This document shows, piece after piece, positions 39,245-52,112 of a stretch of 64,000 nucleotides of DNA. The translations under genes and the position numbers were made by a program. Every line of letters starts with the position of its first letter. The stretch's first letter is position 1. The notes under the pieces are model-generated. The model did not search any database. It worked only from the letters and a program-made list of their open reading frames with translations, and was not told the DNA's origin. The DNA is from Blastomyces gilchristii SLH14081 (Eukaryota; Ascomycota; Eurotiomycetes; Onygenales; Ajellomycetaceae), in assembly GCF_000003855.2 (NCBI RefSeq), contig NW_003101680.1, positions 3,039,166-3,103,165 on the forward strand. The letters are read 5' to 3'.

Positions 39245-39652
39245 GGTGGCGGACTTTGAAACGTTGAGAGAGATTCAAAGATATGATGGTGACTCAGTGG
39301 CAGACCGAAGAGCGGGGTTTGTGGCGTATTGCAACAACTCAAGAGAGAATGCCAAAGGAGAAGGCAAGGCAAGTGGAAGATGAGGACAGAGAACCGATCG
39401 ATGAAACGATGAAACGTTGGGAGGAGGAGAGGTGTCACGGACAGACAGGACAGACAGGTTGATGATGATGATTATGATGTGATGGATGAAGAAGATGGGA
39501 AGAAGAAGAGGGAGGAAGAAGGAAAGAGGGCGGTTGGGTTGGGTTGGGAGTTTAAGTATTAATTAACCAACCTTGTCACTTGGAGCCGCCTTGCCAGAAC
39601 GAGGCTTGGGTGGAAGGCGAAGTTGGTCCTGGTTAGTCATTCAGCCAGTCAC
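39245..39652 (-). promoter_or_regulatory. Polyubiquitin promoter, cut short by a retrotransposon
   Basis: Only 408 bp separate the ubiquitin ATG from the copia LTR. The stretch is GC-normal and purine-rich on plus (pyrimidine-rich on the gene strand), with TTAAGTATTAATTAA as the only TATA-like tract (about 39553-39566). I cannot point to a convincing heat-shock element. Confidence 0.45.
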
Positions 39653-39764
39653 ACCTCTTGGAGGATAACGTTGTTGTGTTGTGTTGTAATCTAACTACGC
39701 GAGTTACACTAAATGGATAGGTTGGGGTGGCACGTGACTAGGGTAGGTGTAGTAATCACCAACA
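39653..39764 (-). repeat. Copia 3' LTR (left copy, little mutated)
   Basis: Matches 52113-52227 with transitions and one 3-bp indel. On minus it starts TGTTGG directly after a G-rich polypurine tract. It retains CpG and the CACGTGAC word (39731-39738). This copy keeps G/C at sites where the right copy has A/T. Confidence 0.85.
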
Positions 39765-39773
39765 CCCCCCCTT
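39765..39773 (-). promoter_or_regulatory. Copia polypurine tract
   Basis: On minus, AAGGGGGGG ends exactly at the first base of the LTR (TGTTGG), the position where plus-strand cDNA priming occurs in LTR elements. Confidence 0.7.
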
Positions 39774-39969
39774 GCTACACCGTGGCCTATAATAAGCCGC
39801 CACCCGGGGCCTCCCTCATCCTCAAATCTTTCAAAAATGCAATAATAATTAATTACATGAATCAGACCCTGATTTCCTCATTAGGAAAGGCGTCCGTACA
39901 GCAATAACTGTAAAAATCAAGAAATACATGCAAAATCCATTGATTCGCTGTATCATCATTACCATTCAA

Positions 39970-41100
39970 TCATTCCTTCTCAATTTCCTGAATGTCAATC
40001 CTTTTGACAAATTCTTCAAATGCAGGCTTCGCCAGTGGCTTGGTGAGCCCATCAGCTATGTTTGCTGTAGAATCAACATGTTTCATCATGATCTCCCCTT
40101 TTCCAATCAAATTGTGAAGAATATGATATCTAATCTTGATGTGGCGCGATCTTCATGTTAAGAATTCCCTCTTTGCTAGATCAATTGCTTCCTTATTGTC
40201 AACTCATAGATGTGAGTATATTTTCACTTTTCCATCATTCATCAACTCAGCATCATATAACATATCATTCAATCAGATTATCTCACAAGCTGTCTCACTA
40301 GCTGTAATATATTCAGCTTCTGTGATTGATTTGATAATAGATGTCTGTCTCTGCAACTGCCATGAGATTGATGACCTGTTCATCAATATAACATAGTCAG
40401 TAGTCAATTTGTATTGAGAATCTGCCTCTGCTCAGTCTGAATCACAGTATATTATAGAACTCAGGTCATCTTCTATCTCCTTCTTATACAATATGCTATG
40501 ATTTTTCATCTTCTTGACATAATGTAGAACATGCTTCAACACTGCTCAACATGCTTTGTGTGAATATGAGTTAAAATGTAAGAGATAGTTAACTGTGAAT
40601 ACTAGGTCTGATCAGCTACTTGAGATCAAATACTGCAATGATTTCAATTCTTGATGATATCTTATAGCTGTAAAGTTATCATTCAATTCATCATTCTTAT
40701 CAGGTGAAAATTCCAGTTATATACCTGTTATCATAGAGATTCTCACAGAATTCATCTTATTCATACTGAAATCTTCAAGAATCTTCTCAATATAACAGCT
40801 CTGTATAACTGCTAGATCATTATTTCTCTAGTATTTAATCTTCATCTTCAGGTAAGATTTATCCTGTTTGACTTCTTTTATCTTGAATCTTTTTCTGATT
40901 TTCATTAAAATTCACTCAATTTCACTCTCTTCAGACTCTGTGATTTGACAGTTATTAATATATAGTGTCAAGAATAACTTACAAATTGAATGATAAAGAA
41001 ATTCACTGTTATAAAATAAGATCTTGAATTCTAGATTTATCAAGTATTCTGTTATAAGAAAATATTATATTCTTACTGTCTGTTTCATTCTGTATAAGCT
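39970..41100 (-). pseudogene. Copia pol relic: reverse transcriptase end and RNase H
   Basis: Conceptual reading of minus finds the RT aspartate box decayed to LYINN (near 40955-40972), then an FKIKEVKQDKSYLKMKIKY-like RT thumb block, YCDSD, ITEAEYITASETACEII and VDNKEAIDLAK RNase H blocks, and the end ADGLTKPLAKPAFEEF then VKRIDIQ before a TGA at 39970-39972. These match the order and wording of Ty1/copia RT-RNase H. Stops at former Trp and Arg codons interrupt it, for example a TGA near 40147 (Arg) and a TGA before VDNKEA. Codons toward 39970 are the least mutated. Confidence 0.85.
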
Positions 41101-42107
41101 CTGATGTACAAGCTCTATCAATTCATCATGACTGTGCTTAATCTCTGTGAGTAGTTGTATAAATATTATCTTGTTCTGAGATAATATCTTATTCAAAAAT
41201 GCAGATACATAGTCAATTGATCTGACTTTTCAATCTCTTGCTATTAATATAGTGAATAAGCTCTGTGATGTAGATTCAGACATCACTGCTGTATATAACT
41301 TATTATAATAAATATCTTATTATTGTAGAAATTCTCTAATCACTCAATGAGCTCTAAACTGAATAATTTCACTCTTATTATTAAATTTCTGATTGTGCAC
41401 TCATTTATCTATAAGAATGTTCATTTTCAGAGTCTTCTTAACAACAATATATATCTTCTTTTATTCAAATATTTTAATCTTCTTTTTCATTGTCTTATAT
41501 TAATAGTCTCAGTCTGAGCTTCTCTTGACTTCTGTCAGTGTAGTTAATCAGTCTGTCAGAACACTTAGAACAGAATCATTCTTATTAACAGAGTCTTTGA
41601 ACTCTTCATTCATAACAAGCTGTGTCTCATTATCTAGAAGATAGGTCAGTTTCAGTATACTGTTCATATCATCATCAGTAAGCATTTTTAAAACATCAGG
41701 TTTATTCTTTATAAGTCTTCTTAGAAGGCAGTGTTGTCATTTCTTTATAGTGTCAAGAATATTCAATTTCTCTGACAGTTTGACTGCTTCTCTAATGACA
41801 TTTGTCAGTGCTTCTTCTGTTGTCAATTCTTCATTAAAAATAACATCTCTTGCAATTTCAAGCTTTCAGGTTACAGAGTCTCAGATATGATATTAGTACA
41901 GTTCTTAATATTTAACTAATTATTATTACTTATCATCAGTTCTATCTGCAAGCTTATTAATAATCTTCAGATTCTTCTTATACATCTTACATTCTCATCT
42001 GCATATTCAATGAGCAGAAGATTGAACATCTGTTCAAGCTTTAAAAGAAAATAATGAGATCTCTCTCTGACACCTGTAAATCTTTGTTAATGTTGAAGAT
42101 GTGTTGA

Positions 42108-42365
42108 TGTAAGAATAAGTGCTCGCAGGCGATTATTCGGGTGTTTGCAGCTTGGCGTGATATGTACTGTTAACTACTAGAAGTATTCACAGTAGAAAGA
42201 TAAAATGTAGAGATTAAATATATAATAGTATTCAAGCTGAGTTGTGAATAGTATTCATGAACTCCAGTCTATATAGTTGTATGTAGTCAAGAGCTGCTAG
42301 CTCTATTAATTATACAAGAGATAGAAATAGAGATAAAGAATCTGTGAGAAGTGAGATTTCTTACA
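42108..42365 (-). repeat. Gypsy 3' LTR (left copy)
   Basis: 258 bp, same length as the right LTR. It differs from it by about 30 changes, all transitions. Its outer (left) half keeps CpG/GpG; its inner half has lost them. Confidence 0.93.
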
Positions 42366-42384
42366 TACTTCTCTCTCTCTAAGA
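42366..42384 (-). promoter_or_regulatory. Gypsy polypurine tract
   Basis: On minus the run AGAGAGAGAAGTA directly precedes the TGTAAG start of the LTR, as expected for plus-strand priming. Confidence 0.6.
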
Positions 42385-44989
42385 CTTCATTCATGAAGTC
42401 TTTCACTGAGTGACTTCATAGAATCAGCTCAGCACTGCAGTGATACTCACTAAAAATTCTTCATATCTATAAAAAACCTCAGTGAGAAAAAATCTCTTAT
42501 TATTACAAAGAAAAAAGAGTCTGTCACTCAGTTTCTTATTCTGTGAGATTCTTTGTAATCTATAGATTCTTCTCTGACTATTACACAGATTCATCTCACA
42601 TCTTTCATACAGAAGAGTTTCAGTTGACTCTCAATCATTTTCACAAGATTCTTATGTGATTATCACACAGATTCATCTCACATCTTCTATATAGAAGAGT
42701 TTCAGTTGACTCTCAATTATTTTCATAAGATTCTTATGTGATTATTACACAGATTCATTTCACAGATGAATCACTCTCTGTAAGATCACTCTTATCAAAG
42801 AGAAGTATTTACAAGTTAATCTTTCACTCATTCTTATAAATCATTGTTCTTTGACACTGTAGAATTGTGAGGAATTTTTCATTCTTTTATCAACTCTGTA
42901 GAATTGTAGAATTAAGATATCTGCAGTCTGTAATCACTTTTTATAGTTATATAGAAAGATTCAGATCTGTGATTTATAATCACTCTTATTTACTAGAGTA
43001 ATCTGACTATTTCATAGAATCACTCACAGTGTAAGCAAATCTCTCTAGAGTAGTATAAATATCTCAGATCTGTTCACAGAATCTCATCTTCTTTTCTCTT
43101 TTTCTGTAACAGCTTTTATTCTTATAAACTGTGAGTATTCTCATTCATCTGTGAAGTGTTTTCACTCAGATGACAGAGAGAGAGTGTTTCTGACAATATC
43201 TATATGTTAATTCAAGAACTTCTCAAGAATAAAAATTTTTTTTTTCAAATTTCAATATCTTTATAAACAATGTCTGACTGCTGCTGAGCTTCTCATGAGT
43301 GTTTCTACAACTTCTCTGATCACTTTTTATCAGCTGATGAAGCAGGGGTGTTATCACTTATAACTGCATCTTCATCTCTTTCAGCTCTGTCACTGCACCT
43401 GATCTTCAGATCAGCAGCTCATCTCATTTCTTCCTCAGATCAGCTTCTGACTTCAAGCAGCACAGTTCCTTTCTTTACTGTAAGTCTTCTTATAAGTAAT
43501 TTCTTACAGATTCTAGCTGACAGTTCTTACAAAGCTCTCAGTGTTGTCAGTGTCTTCTGCAGCTCTGCAGGCCTATAATCACTCTCTTCCTGCTCACACA
43601 ATCTCTGATCAGATATATATGAATATGTCTAGATTCTCTATTAATAGTTCTTGCACTGCAGCACATTTCTGCAATCTCATTGTCAATGAGAGATAAGTCT
43701 TCAGATATTCATAAAATCCAGATAATTAAGATAATGTAAATGTTATAAATTCATAACAGAAGTTGATCTGAGTAGATAAGCTCTCTCTTCACATCTCAAT
43801 TGTTTTCAGGCTGAATACTTCAGTATAACTGAGGAAATGAATACAGTTTCATAAGAGATATCTGATTATATATACAGACAGTCAGTCTTCAAGACTCTGC
43901 TACAACTGTGTATACTCTGATATTCAACTTCTCTGAAGTCTGTGCATTTCTGACAGTCTTTATATCAAATGTAACAATTATCTGTATCACAGATATAATA
44001 CTTTCTACTTCTTTAAAGAAGAAAATTGATAGTTGTGAAGAGATTAAGTGTTTTAAGTATTAAGAATATAAATATAGATTTTCTTTATTTTTTCTTTATT
44101 AATCTCTAAATTATGTTCACAGTTCTGTTTATTTTCTGTTTTTTTTTTTTTTTTTAACTTTAATAAGAATATAATTTCTTCTTCTCTTGTATACACTGCA
44201 GACTGTTCATCTTAGTAGAAACTCATTATCTTATAGACTAGAATTCACAAATGACAGTATTAATATTTTTATTATAATCAGATTCTTAGTGAAGATTACA
44301 TTATTCTGACTTATTAAAATTCATAGTATAAAAGTCATGTCTCAGCTTCTGCAGATATCTTATCTGTCTGAATAATTCTTAAGTGAACTTATTCATCTTG
44401 TCAGAATACTCTTATCACTGAACCTTGAATCAGAGCTTACAATCTCACTTCTCTGAGTTAATAATTTCTTTAATCTGATATTCTCTTTCACTCTCTAGTA
44501 CTTCACAGACAGAGTGATGAGTCACAGAGTTCTCTTCTAAGAATTTCTTATATTCACAGAGTAAAGAGATATAAAAAACATTATATATTTATAACTCAGA
44601 TAACAGTTTCAATCTGTAGAACTGTAAACTAACTTTCTTTATAATCTTACAAGACTCTGTCTACAAGAGATTCAGCTTCTTACTAGATCTCTATATAATG
44701 ATATTTTCTAGACTTAGTCAGACTCTATTATCTTTCTTGAAACTTTTTATAATATGCTTGAAGTTATAGTATCTCTTCTGATACTCTTAGATCTTTCTCA
44801 AGAATTTGTGAGCTTTCTCCTGAATCTTCTGAATTCTCTCAGCCTGTTCACAGACATTATCACACTCTATAGTGTACTCTCACAGGTTTATCAAGATTAT
44901 CTGTGAATAAGTCTCAGTGAGTATCTTAAAGAGGGTTTTATCTGTGCTGACATGTTTTAAGTTATTATATATAAACTCTGTAAGTGATA

Positions 44990-45260
44990 ATTAATGCACT
45001 CAGTTATTCTGATTATAATTAACAAAGTATTACAGATACTGTTTCAATATACTTATCAGATATTCTATCTAACTGTCTGTCTGTTGATGAAAAGCTGTGC
45101 TTAAATCTTATAAGATCTTCAGTATAGTTATCAGATCAGATCAGAACTCTTCTGTAAAGATTAATTCTCTATCTGAGATAATGTTTATAGATAATTCATA
45201 CAATCAGATCACATCATGAATAAAGATGTGAGTTAAATTCTTTAACTTCAAGTTCTTGTG
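44990..45260 (-). pseudogene. Gypsy integrase core relic
   Basis: Minus reads IISDRELIFTEEF, then SFSSTDRQLDRISDKYIE, corresponding to the gypsy integrase blocks SDRGPQFTSEFW and STAYHPQTDGQTERVNQ. Gly, Trp and Pro codons are the ones lost, as expected if GG and CC doublets were mutated. Stops interrupt it. Confidence 0.75.
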
Positions 45261-46295
45261 AGTGAGTATAAAGTATGTTATCTTGATAAAGTAATTCACT
45301 ATTATTAGTATACTGTTAAAGTAGATATCATATATGTTCTTGCTTTTCAGAAGACTTATAAGAGTATTCATTTCTAGCTGTTCTCAAGGTTTCTACAGAA
45401 TGAGTAGAGAAGTAAGTTCTTTATATAGTCTGAACTGCACTATCTGTAAACTCTGATAAATAATATAAGAATTCACTATTTTCTTCACAAGTTCTCACAT
45501 CTTCAGTCAGAAGTATTTTCTTATAAGTAACTTATAAGTTCTAGTATCTATAAAATAACTTACTAAAGAAGAGTCATGATATCTTTTAATAAGTTCTACA
45601 TATAGAAACTTATTCATAGATATATAAATTCAGCTCTCTCTTTATAAGAGATTATTTAAGTCTCTTCAATTCTTTATTTCTGCAGAGTTGATCTCTGCTG
45701 TAAGCAGTTTCTGAATATACTGAGTATATTCATTCTTCAGTTGCAGTTCAGACAATCTGAATAGAAGATTTTATAAAGACTTATACTCTGTTTCTTCTTA
45801 CATCAGATCTTCTATAATACTTCTCAAAGTCTGTAAACTCTTCAGATTATAGATACTCTCTTCAAGAATTCTTACAGAGATTCTCAGAGTGTTAACTCTC
45901 AGTGTTATAGAGAGTAGTTATATAAGCTTCTTCTCTTTCTTCTCTCTCTTCTCTTACAGGAAATTGAGAGACTCTTCAGTCAATCTCTTTGTAACACTCA
46001 GTTTAAGCATTTTATAAAGCTTTTCTATCTTCTCTAGTCTCTCTGTATCTGTCATCCTGACCTTCTTAACATAGTCTGGCCTGTAAGAGAGTTTATCTGC
46101 TGAGTTCTTAGTTCTCTTAATATATTCTATTTTGAATCAGAACTCACTCAGTCTCTGAGCTCAGTAAATCTGCTGTTACAAGAGTTTCTTGATTGAAGTA
46201 AACTGTTATAAGCTGTTATAATCAGTTCTAATAGTAATCACTGTTACAAGGCTCTCAAAGTAGTAATATCAGTGACAGAAGAATTTCGAATGCAC

Positions 46296-46457
46296 NNNNN
46301 NNNNNNNNNNNNNNNNNNNNNNNNNNNNNNNNNNNNNNNNNNNNNNNNNNNNNNNNNNNNNNNNNNNNNNNNNNNNNNNNNNNNNNNNNNNNNNNNNNNN
46401 NNNNNNNNNNNNNNNNNNNNNNNNNNNNNNNNNNNNNNNNNNNNNNNNNNNNNNNNN
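46296..46457. other. Assembly gap (162 N) inside the gypsy element
   Basis: 162 consecutive N, between RNase H and RT on minus. The odd length suggests an estimated size, for example a collapsed or unresolved repeat. Confidence 0.99.
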
Positions 46458-46770
46458 TCTTCAATCTGATTAAGAGTAAGAAGATTAAAGTGAAATAGTA
46501 TCACTGTATCTGTGAATGTCTGTTTTAATCTATAAAGACTCTGTGAGCTTCTGAAGTAAGAAAGTTCTCACAGTTCTCTCTTCTCAATAATCTTATCATT
46601 CTCTATTCATAAGATAACTTCTTCTTATTTTCATTCTTCAGCATGTCTGTAAGAGTCAAGAAGATTCTCATAAATATAAAGATAAATTATCTATAGAAAT
46701 TCACAAAGCTCAGAAAGATCTGAATCTTATAAATACTAGTTAACTTCAGTTATAATAGAATAATTTCAAC

Positions 46771-47052
46771 TTACAAAGATTTTATCTGAATACTATCTGC
46801 AGTAATTACATATTCTAGAAAATTAATCTGATAAGTACTGAAGTTGTACTTTGTAAGCTTAATATACAGTTCTATCTTATCTAAGACCTTTAATACACTT
46901 TGTATATACTCAGTGTGTTCTTTCTTCTTTGTAAAGTATATTATCACATCATTCAGATATATTACTACAAAGACATTCAGATATACACAAAGTGTTTTAT
47001 TGATAAAAGACTGAAATACTGTAGAGATATTAGTCAGATTAAAAGATATCAC
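46771..47052 (-). pseudogene. Gypsy reverse transcriptase relic (YLDD decayed to YLND)
   Basis: An uninterrupted 93-codon stretch reads FNLTNISTVFQSFINKTL, VFVVIYLNDVIIYFTKKKEH, then a KLTKY..ST..INFLEYVITADSIQI block. These match the gypsy RT palm (FGLTNAPATFQ, VYLDDILIYS, LGYVIS). The catalytic YLDD is YLND, explained by one CpC-to-TpC change on plus. Loss of an active-site Asp makes the enzyme inactive. Confidence 0.9.
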
Positions 47053-48120
47053 TAGATATTCAAATAATTTCAGTACAGTTCTAAAGACAGTCTTTCATTC
47101 ATTCTCAGACTGTATTTACAGTCATGTATATATATTAATTATATTCAGTTATGTGAATATGACAGCTTCTGTAAGACAGTTGATTACATTCTCAATCAGA
47201 GACAGAGAGTAGCAGCTCTTTATTATCTTAGAGTTCAGATTATAATAATCTATATATAATCTGAGATCTTCATTCTTCTTCTTCATGAATATCACAGAGG
47301 CTCTCACAGAGATCTATGAAGATTGAATAAAGTTATTCTTCAGATTCTTCTTTATATAAGTCTGTAAGATCTCTGTCTTATAATGAAAGAGCTTATAGAT
47401 TGATTCTCAGAAGGATTTCTGTTCTTCTATTAAAACTATTATCAGATTCTTCTCACAGTGAAAGAGAAGCTCAGCTATCTTTACTGAGCTGAACATCTCT
47501 GCAAGATCTCAGTATTTCTCTGATATCTGAAGCTCAGTTTTCATAACTGTGAGATTCTCAGATACTTATAAAGTTATTATATAGATGAGCTTGTCTTCTC
47601 TAATCAACTCTGCAGTATTAACTGATTCTATCTCTGTGAGTGAGTCTGTCAACACTGATCAGAAGTATAAACCTGACTCATAGACAGCTATGTGCAGATT
47701 GTGTCTTTGAAGTTATACAAGTCTCAAGTACATATCATCTGTGATGTTTACAATAATCACAGTTTCTATAAATTTTCTTCAGATTTCAGAGAGATCTTGC
47801 AATTCAAAGATAACTCTTATAAGTTTCTCAGTTCTCAGATCTGAGTTCTCACACTCTGCTTATTATAAGAGCAGATTCTCAGTTTTCATCTTTCAGCTTA
47901 TTCATTCTATGAGCTTTAGAGATATTACAGTGATCTGAGATTCTGAGTTTATTAATACTTCTCATACTTACAGAGCAGTAGTATCATGATACAGTCTCTT
48001 CTTATAAGTAAGCATTTTTATCAGAAGAGTAACAGATTCAGATATCAGCTTTAAGACTCTTAAGAAGACTGTTACTGACTCTGTCTATAACTTCTCAAAT
48101 TTCTATTTTGATTTATTCAG

Positions 48121-48162
48121 ACAGTTTGCACAGAGATGTTCTAATTTGAAACAGATAAAGCA
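48121..48162 (-). pseudogene. Gypsy gag zinc knuckle (CCHC)
   Basis: Minus encodes CFICFKLEHLCANC, which keeps the C-x2-C-x4-H-x4-C spacing of retroviral-type nucleocapsid knuckles. Its position right of RT (upstream on minus) fits gag. Confidence 0.75.
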
Positions 48163-49220
48163 GAGTCTCTTTTTCTTAATCTTTCTATTATATACTCTAT
48201 TCATAGAAGCTTATGAAGCTCTCTCTCTCTGCTCAGCAGTCAGATATGAATCTCTCTGTGTCTTATCATCTTTTTCTGACAAATCTGTTCTCTATTATTC
48301 TGACTCTTACAGAGCTGATCAGTGATCTGCTCTCTACAGATCTATGACTCTCACAGTGATCTGTAAGCAGTGAATAAGAGTTATCAGTTTCTTCAGAGTT
48401 AAGAACTTAGAGTCTTACTCAATGAGCTTATTCTATATATTTTTATTCAGTTTCTTTATAAATATCATTATTCAAGTCTTATTTCAGAGCTCTGTTTTCA
48501 CAGATCTCAATTCATATCATAATTTCATAAAGTATTATAAGTAGTCTTCATCAGATTTCTCACCTCTTTTTCTAATATTAATGATCACAGTTCAGATGTT
48601 CTCTGTCTGACTCACAGAGTCTCTTAACTTATTCTCTAGATAGGTCTTGAGAACAGATCAGCAGAATCTCTCATAATCATTCTCTAGATAATTCAGCCAG
48701 TTCTTGACTTCAGTGTAATAGAGGCCTGTCATTACATAGATGACAGCTTCTTCATCTTTTATATCACATAGTTGAGCTTGTGAGTCAATTTCAAATACAA
48801 ACTTATAAAAGCTTTTATAGATTGTGATTCAATAAGTGATCTTAAGTGATTACAGCTTAAGAAAGTTTCTTTTCAGTTTATAGATGTCTCTGAAGATTAT
48901 GTCTAGAGACTCAGTTTGAGAATGTTTACAGATAGTAAGCATTTCTTATAGAAAAATAACTTGATTCTGTGAGAGATGCTCAAGAATATTCTTCACTAAG
49001 ATTGATTTATTCATGAGTTCAGAGAGTTTCTCTGTCACAGATGTAGAGAATAATGTTCTGTGAGTAATTAATAAATGCTCTGAGACTTCTTTTATAGAAG
49101 TTATTCATGATTCAGATGACTACTTCTGAGTGTCTGCAGTAGAGTTCACAGAGATTGAAGTATATAAGTTTCTAGTTCTTTCAGTCATAATAAGCAGTTG
49201 CTGACTGACTGAGCTTGAAA

Positions 49221-49478
49221 TGTAAGAATAAGTGCTCACAGATGATTATTCAGGTGTTTGCAGCTTGATGTGATATATACTGTTAACTACTAGAAGTATT
49301 CATAATAGAAAGATAAAATATAGAGATCAAATGTATAATAGCATTTAAGCTGAGTTATGAATAGTATTCATGAACTTCAGTCTATATAGTTGTGTGTAGC
49401 CAAGAGCCGCTAGCCCTATTGATTACGCGAGAGATAGGAATAGGGGTAAAGAATCCGCGAGGAGCGGGATTTCTTACA
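49221..49478 (-). repeat. Gypsy 5' LTR (right copy)
   Basis: 258 bp; the outer (right) half keeps many CpG and GpG, including GCGAGAG and CCGCGAGGAGCGGG, while the inner half is depleted. Confidence 0.93.
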
Positions 49479-49483
49479 GTTGA

Positions 49484-51900
49484 TCATTATAATCATAGCT
49501 TAAATAGCTTCATCTCAAACTTCTCTTACAAGCTCACTATTAAATAGTAAGCTTCTTGTCTTTTTATCTACAATATGATTGACATATTCTGCAGAGCTGT
49601 TGAACTGTGATGTATCAGATGTAGTAATCTCATATGTGATTTCTTTTCACTGATAGTAGGTCTTTAATTCATCACTTTTAAATTCATCTTCATCATTTCA
49701 GTGTAAAGTCTCAATTCAATGTTGAGTAGTAGTCTCAATTCTGTCAATAAAGATTATTAAATATGCAGTGATCTCACTCTTTAACATTATAAGAATAATT
49801 CACCTGTAGCATGTGACATCATCTGTAATACTCATTCAATAATTAGCTCTCTCATGAGTAGAGAGGTTGATTTCATTATATAGTATACAGTCATCATCTG
49901 TAAGATTTATAAAGAATCTCATTACAGATTTGACAGTTCTTATTATTAATGTGAATGTTGAATGTGTTATTTTTATCTGTATACAGATCTTGTAGAACAG
50001 TAAAGCTCTATCACTCTTAATTCTTATTCTCAGTTGTGAATCTGCTGCTAATTTAGTGATATTCACAGAATTGAGATAATTAAGCTTTTAATATTATTAT
50101 AACATTATATATTCAATAATCTTGATATTCTTATTAAGTAATGCTAGCAGGGAATCTTTTTTCTCTGCAGACTGTAGAATTTTTGCAGATTCAAATTCAT
50201 TATTTAACATTGTGAATTGAATCAAGTCTCTAGTTATTGATTGTTTTTCCAGAATATAGATGTTCTTATCACTCAATTTAACAGTAAAACTCAACATCTT
50301 GTCAGAAGAGGTTAGTAAGATTAAATGAGTGTTCTCATAGATCAGTTACTTATATGTATAGCCCTGATATACAAGCTTCTCAAAACTCATAAGATTCATC
50401 TTCAGCTTGAAAATATAGTGAATGTTCTGCAGCAGCAGATTTACTTCTTTAACTGATATATTCATCTTCTCTATAGCTGTTACAGAAGCTGTCAATCTGT
50501 CAGTCATCTTCAATATAACATTAATCTTCTACAGCACTATTGATATGAGATTCTTGCAAGGTGTAGCATAAGCACTGGATTCAGAGTTCAGAACTCAGAT
50601 ATCTTTGTCAGTTTGATCAGTAGAATAGACTGTTTCTGTTATATAAAATACTTACTCAATGATATTATGAACTGGTGCTGAGCCTGTTTCATTCTTATTC
50701 TTATTCTTACCACGGCTAGTAGAGTGTTTTTCAGAAAATTTCAATCAGTAATCTGTTTGAATGTGATCAATCTTCTGATAATAATAACATGTTTTGATAG
50801 TATTATTACTCTTTCTATCTGACTTGATAGAATCTTTATTCTTATTCTCAGAGATCTTCTTCTTCTTCTTATTCTTTTTATTCTTTCTGTTAAAATCTTG
50901 AGCATTATTTGCAGGGATCTTTTCATCAGAGATGAGAGATTTGTCAGTAACTAGTAATTGTAGAAGAATATCTCAATATAATTCTATGAAATTATCTTTA
51001 AGTGTTCTAGTATTCTCATTCTTCTCTATTGTATTCATTTAATTCTTTATAAAAGATGACTAATCTTTACTAATCTCTGTAAGAAGTCTGTTGAAAAACA
51101 TGAAATCTTTGATATTATATCTTAATCAGATATAATCAGTTCTGATTGTGATTAAATATTCAATAAATACATGATCAGAATTCTTTGATTTTAATATTAT
51201 CTTAATTAATTCTTAAAACAGATGAGTTCTGCAGATAGCAGGCCTCTCAGTGAAATTATTCTCTATGACAGATTATAGAGAATAAGCAGATAGTTGAGAC
51301 TTCTTAAGTATAATAAAGTGAGATTTAACCTGTGAGATAATCACAGACTATATATAGTTATATAGCTAGATATTCTGTTCTGATCAAAAATGTTATATAT
51401 TTATACTGACATTCTTGTCAGAATTAATCTGCTTATTATTAAGAATGTCATCTATTTCAGATTATCTTACTATGAGCAGAATCTCTTCTTTTCACATAGA
51501 ATAATTTACAGAGTCAGTGAGTATAACAGGCTTCTTTATAGATCTTACTTGATCTCTGAATTCATTAAGAATCTTTATCAATACAGATATTCTACTCTTC
51601 TGTTAAAGATAGTTTATTAAATCTGTACTAAGCTCTTCATTTTCATTCCTGTCTGTCTTTATTCACTTGATTTCATGCTGAAGTCTTGCAATTTCTAGTC
51701 TCATGTGAGTCTTCTTACTCACAGAGTCATTGTCATTCTGATTACTTAAGTCTCTTATATTATCTGACATCTCACTAATAATGCCTTCAATCAGGTCTTT
51801 GTATATATTGATCTTGTCAGACTGTTTCTCTGCAATGATTTTATCTGACTCAAACATCTCAGAAGCTGCCTTCTGATTTGTTATTAATATTAACAGTGAT
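49484..51900 (-). pseudogene. Copia gag, protease and integrase relic
   Basis: Minus-strand relic of the 5' half of the copia element. The clearest mark is a decayed zinc knuckle at 50748-50789 reading CYYYQKIDHIQTDY, where a second and fourth Cys have become Tyr (G-to-A on minus). Short open stretches at 51663-51857, 50097-50297 and 49836-50066 are probably pieces of gag and of the protease/integrase region, but I cannot assign each with confidence. Confidence 0.6.
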
Positions 51901-52112
51901 CTATGATCTTGTATTTACTGCTTTAGTGTTTTCTCATTTCTCTGTCTTGAAGACATGTAGTCTTTTGTTAAGTCAGGTGTTCTCTCAGATCTTAAATTAA
52001 TCATGAGTTTAATCACTTATAAAAAAAAACATCTAGACATGTGTAATAATATGTGAAGATGTAGTTGACACATTATTTCAGCAGTTTTCATTAGCTTAAT
52101 GAGAGCTTCATA

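Larger units (their letters stand above)
42108..49478 (-). mobile_element. Ty3/gypsy LTR retrotransposon nested in copia
   Basis: Two 258-bp LTRs (42108-42365, 49221-49478) start TGTAAGAA and end TTCTTACA. A perfect 5-bp duplication GTTGA flanks the element (42103-42107 and 49479-49483). A purine tract on minus (AGAGAGAGAAGTA) abuts the left LTR. On minus the order is gag with an intact-looking CCHC knuckle (48121-48162), reverse transcriptase (46771-47052 best seen), RNase H, then integrase near 44990-45260. RT before integrase marks the gypsy class. All coding parts carry stops, so it is dead. A 162-N gap lies near the RNase H region. Confidence 0.92.

Noticed and set aside
42500..42760. 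Repeated CACAGATTCATCTCACATCTTC phrases resembling a CRISPR-like array
   Set aside because: Only two or three irregular copies inside the gypsy 3' region of a eukaryotic genome; they are low-complexity internal repeats.
46244..46504. Open frames spanning the 162-N gap
   Set aside because: They are artefacts of N translation.
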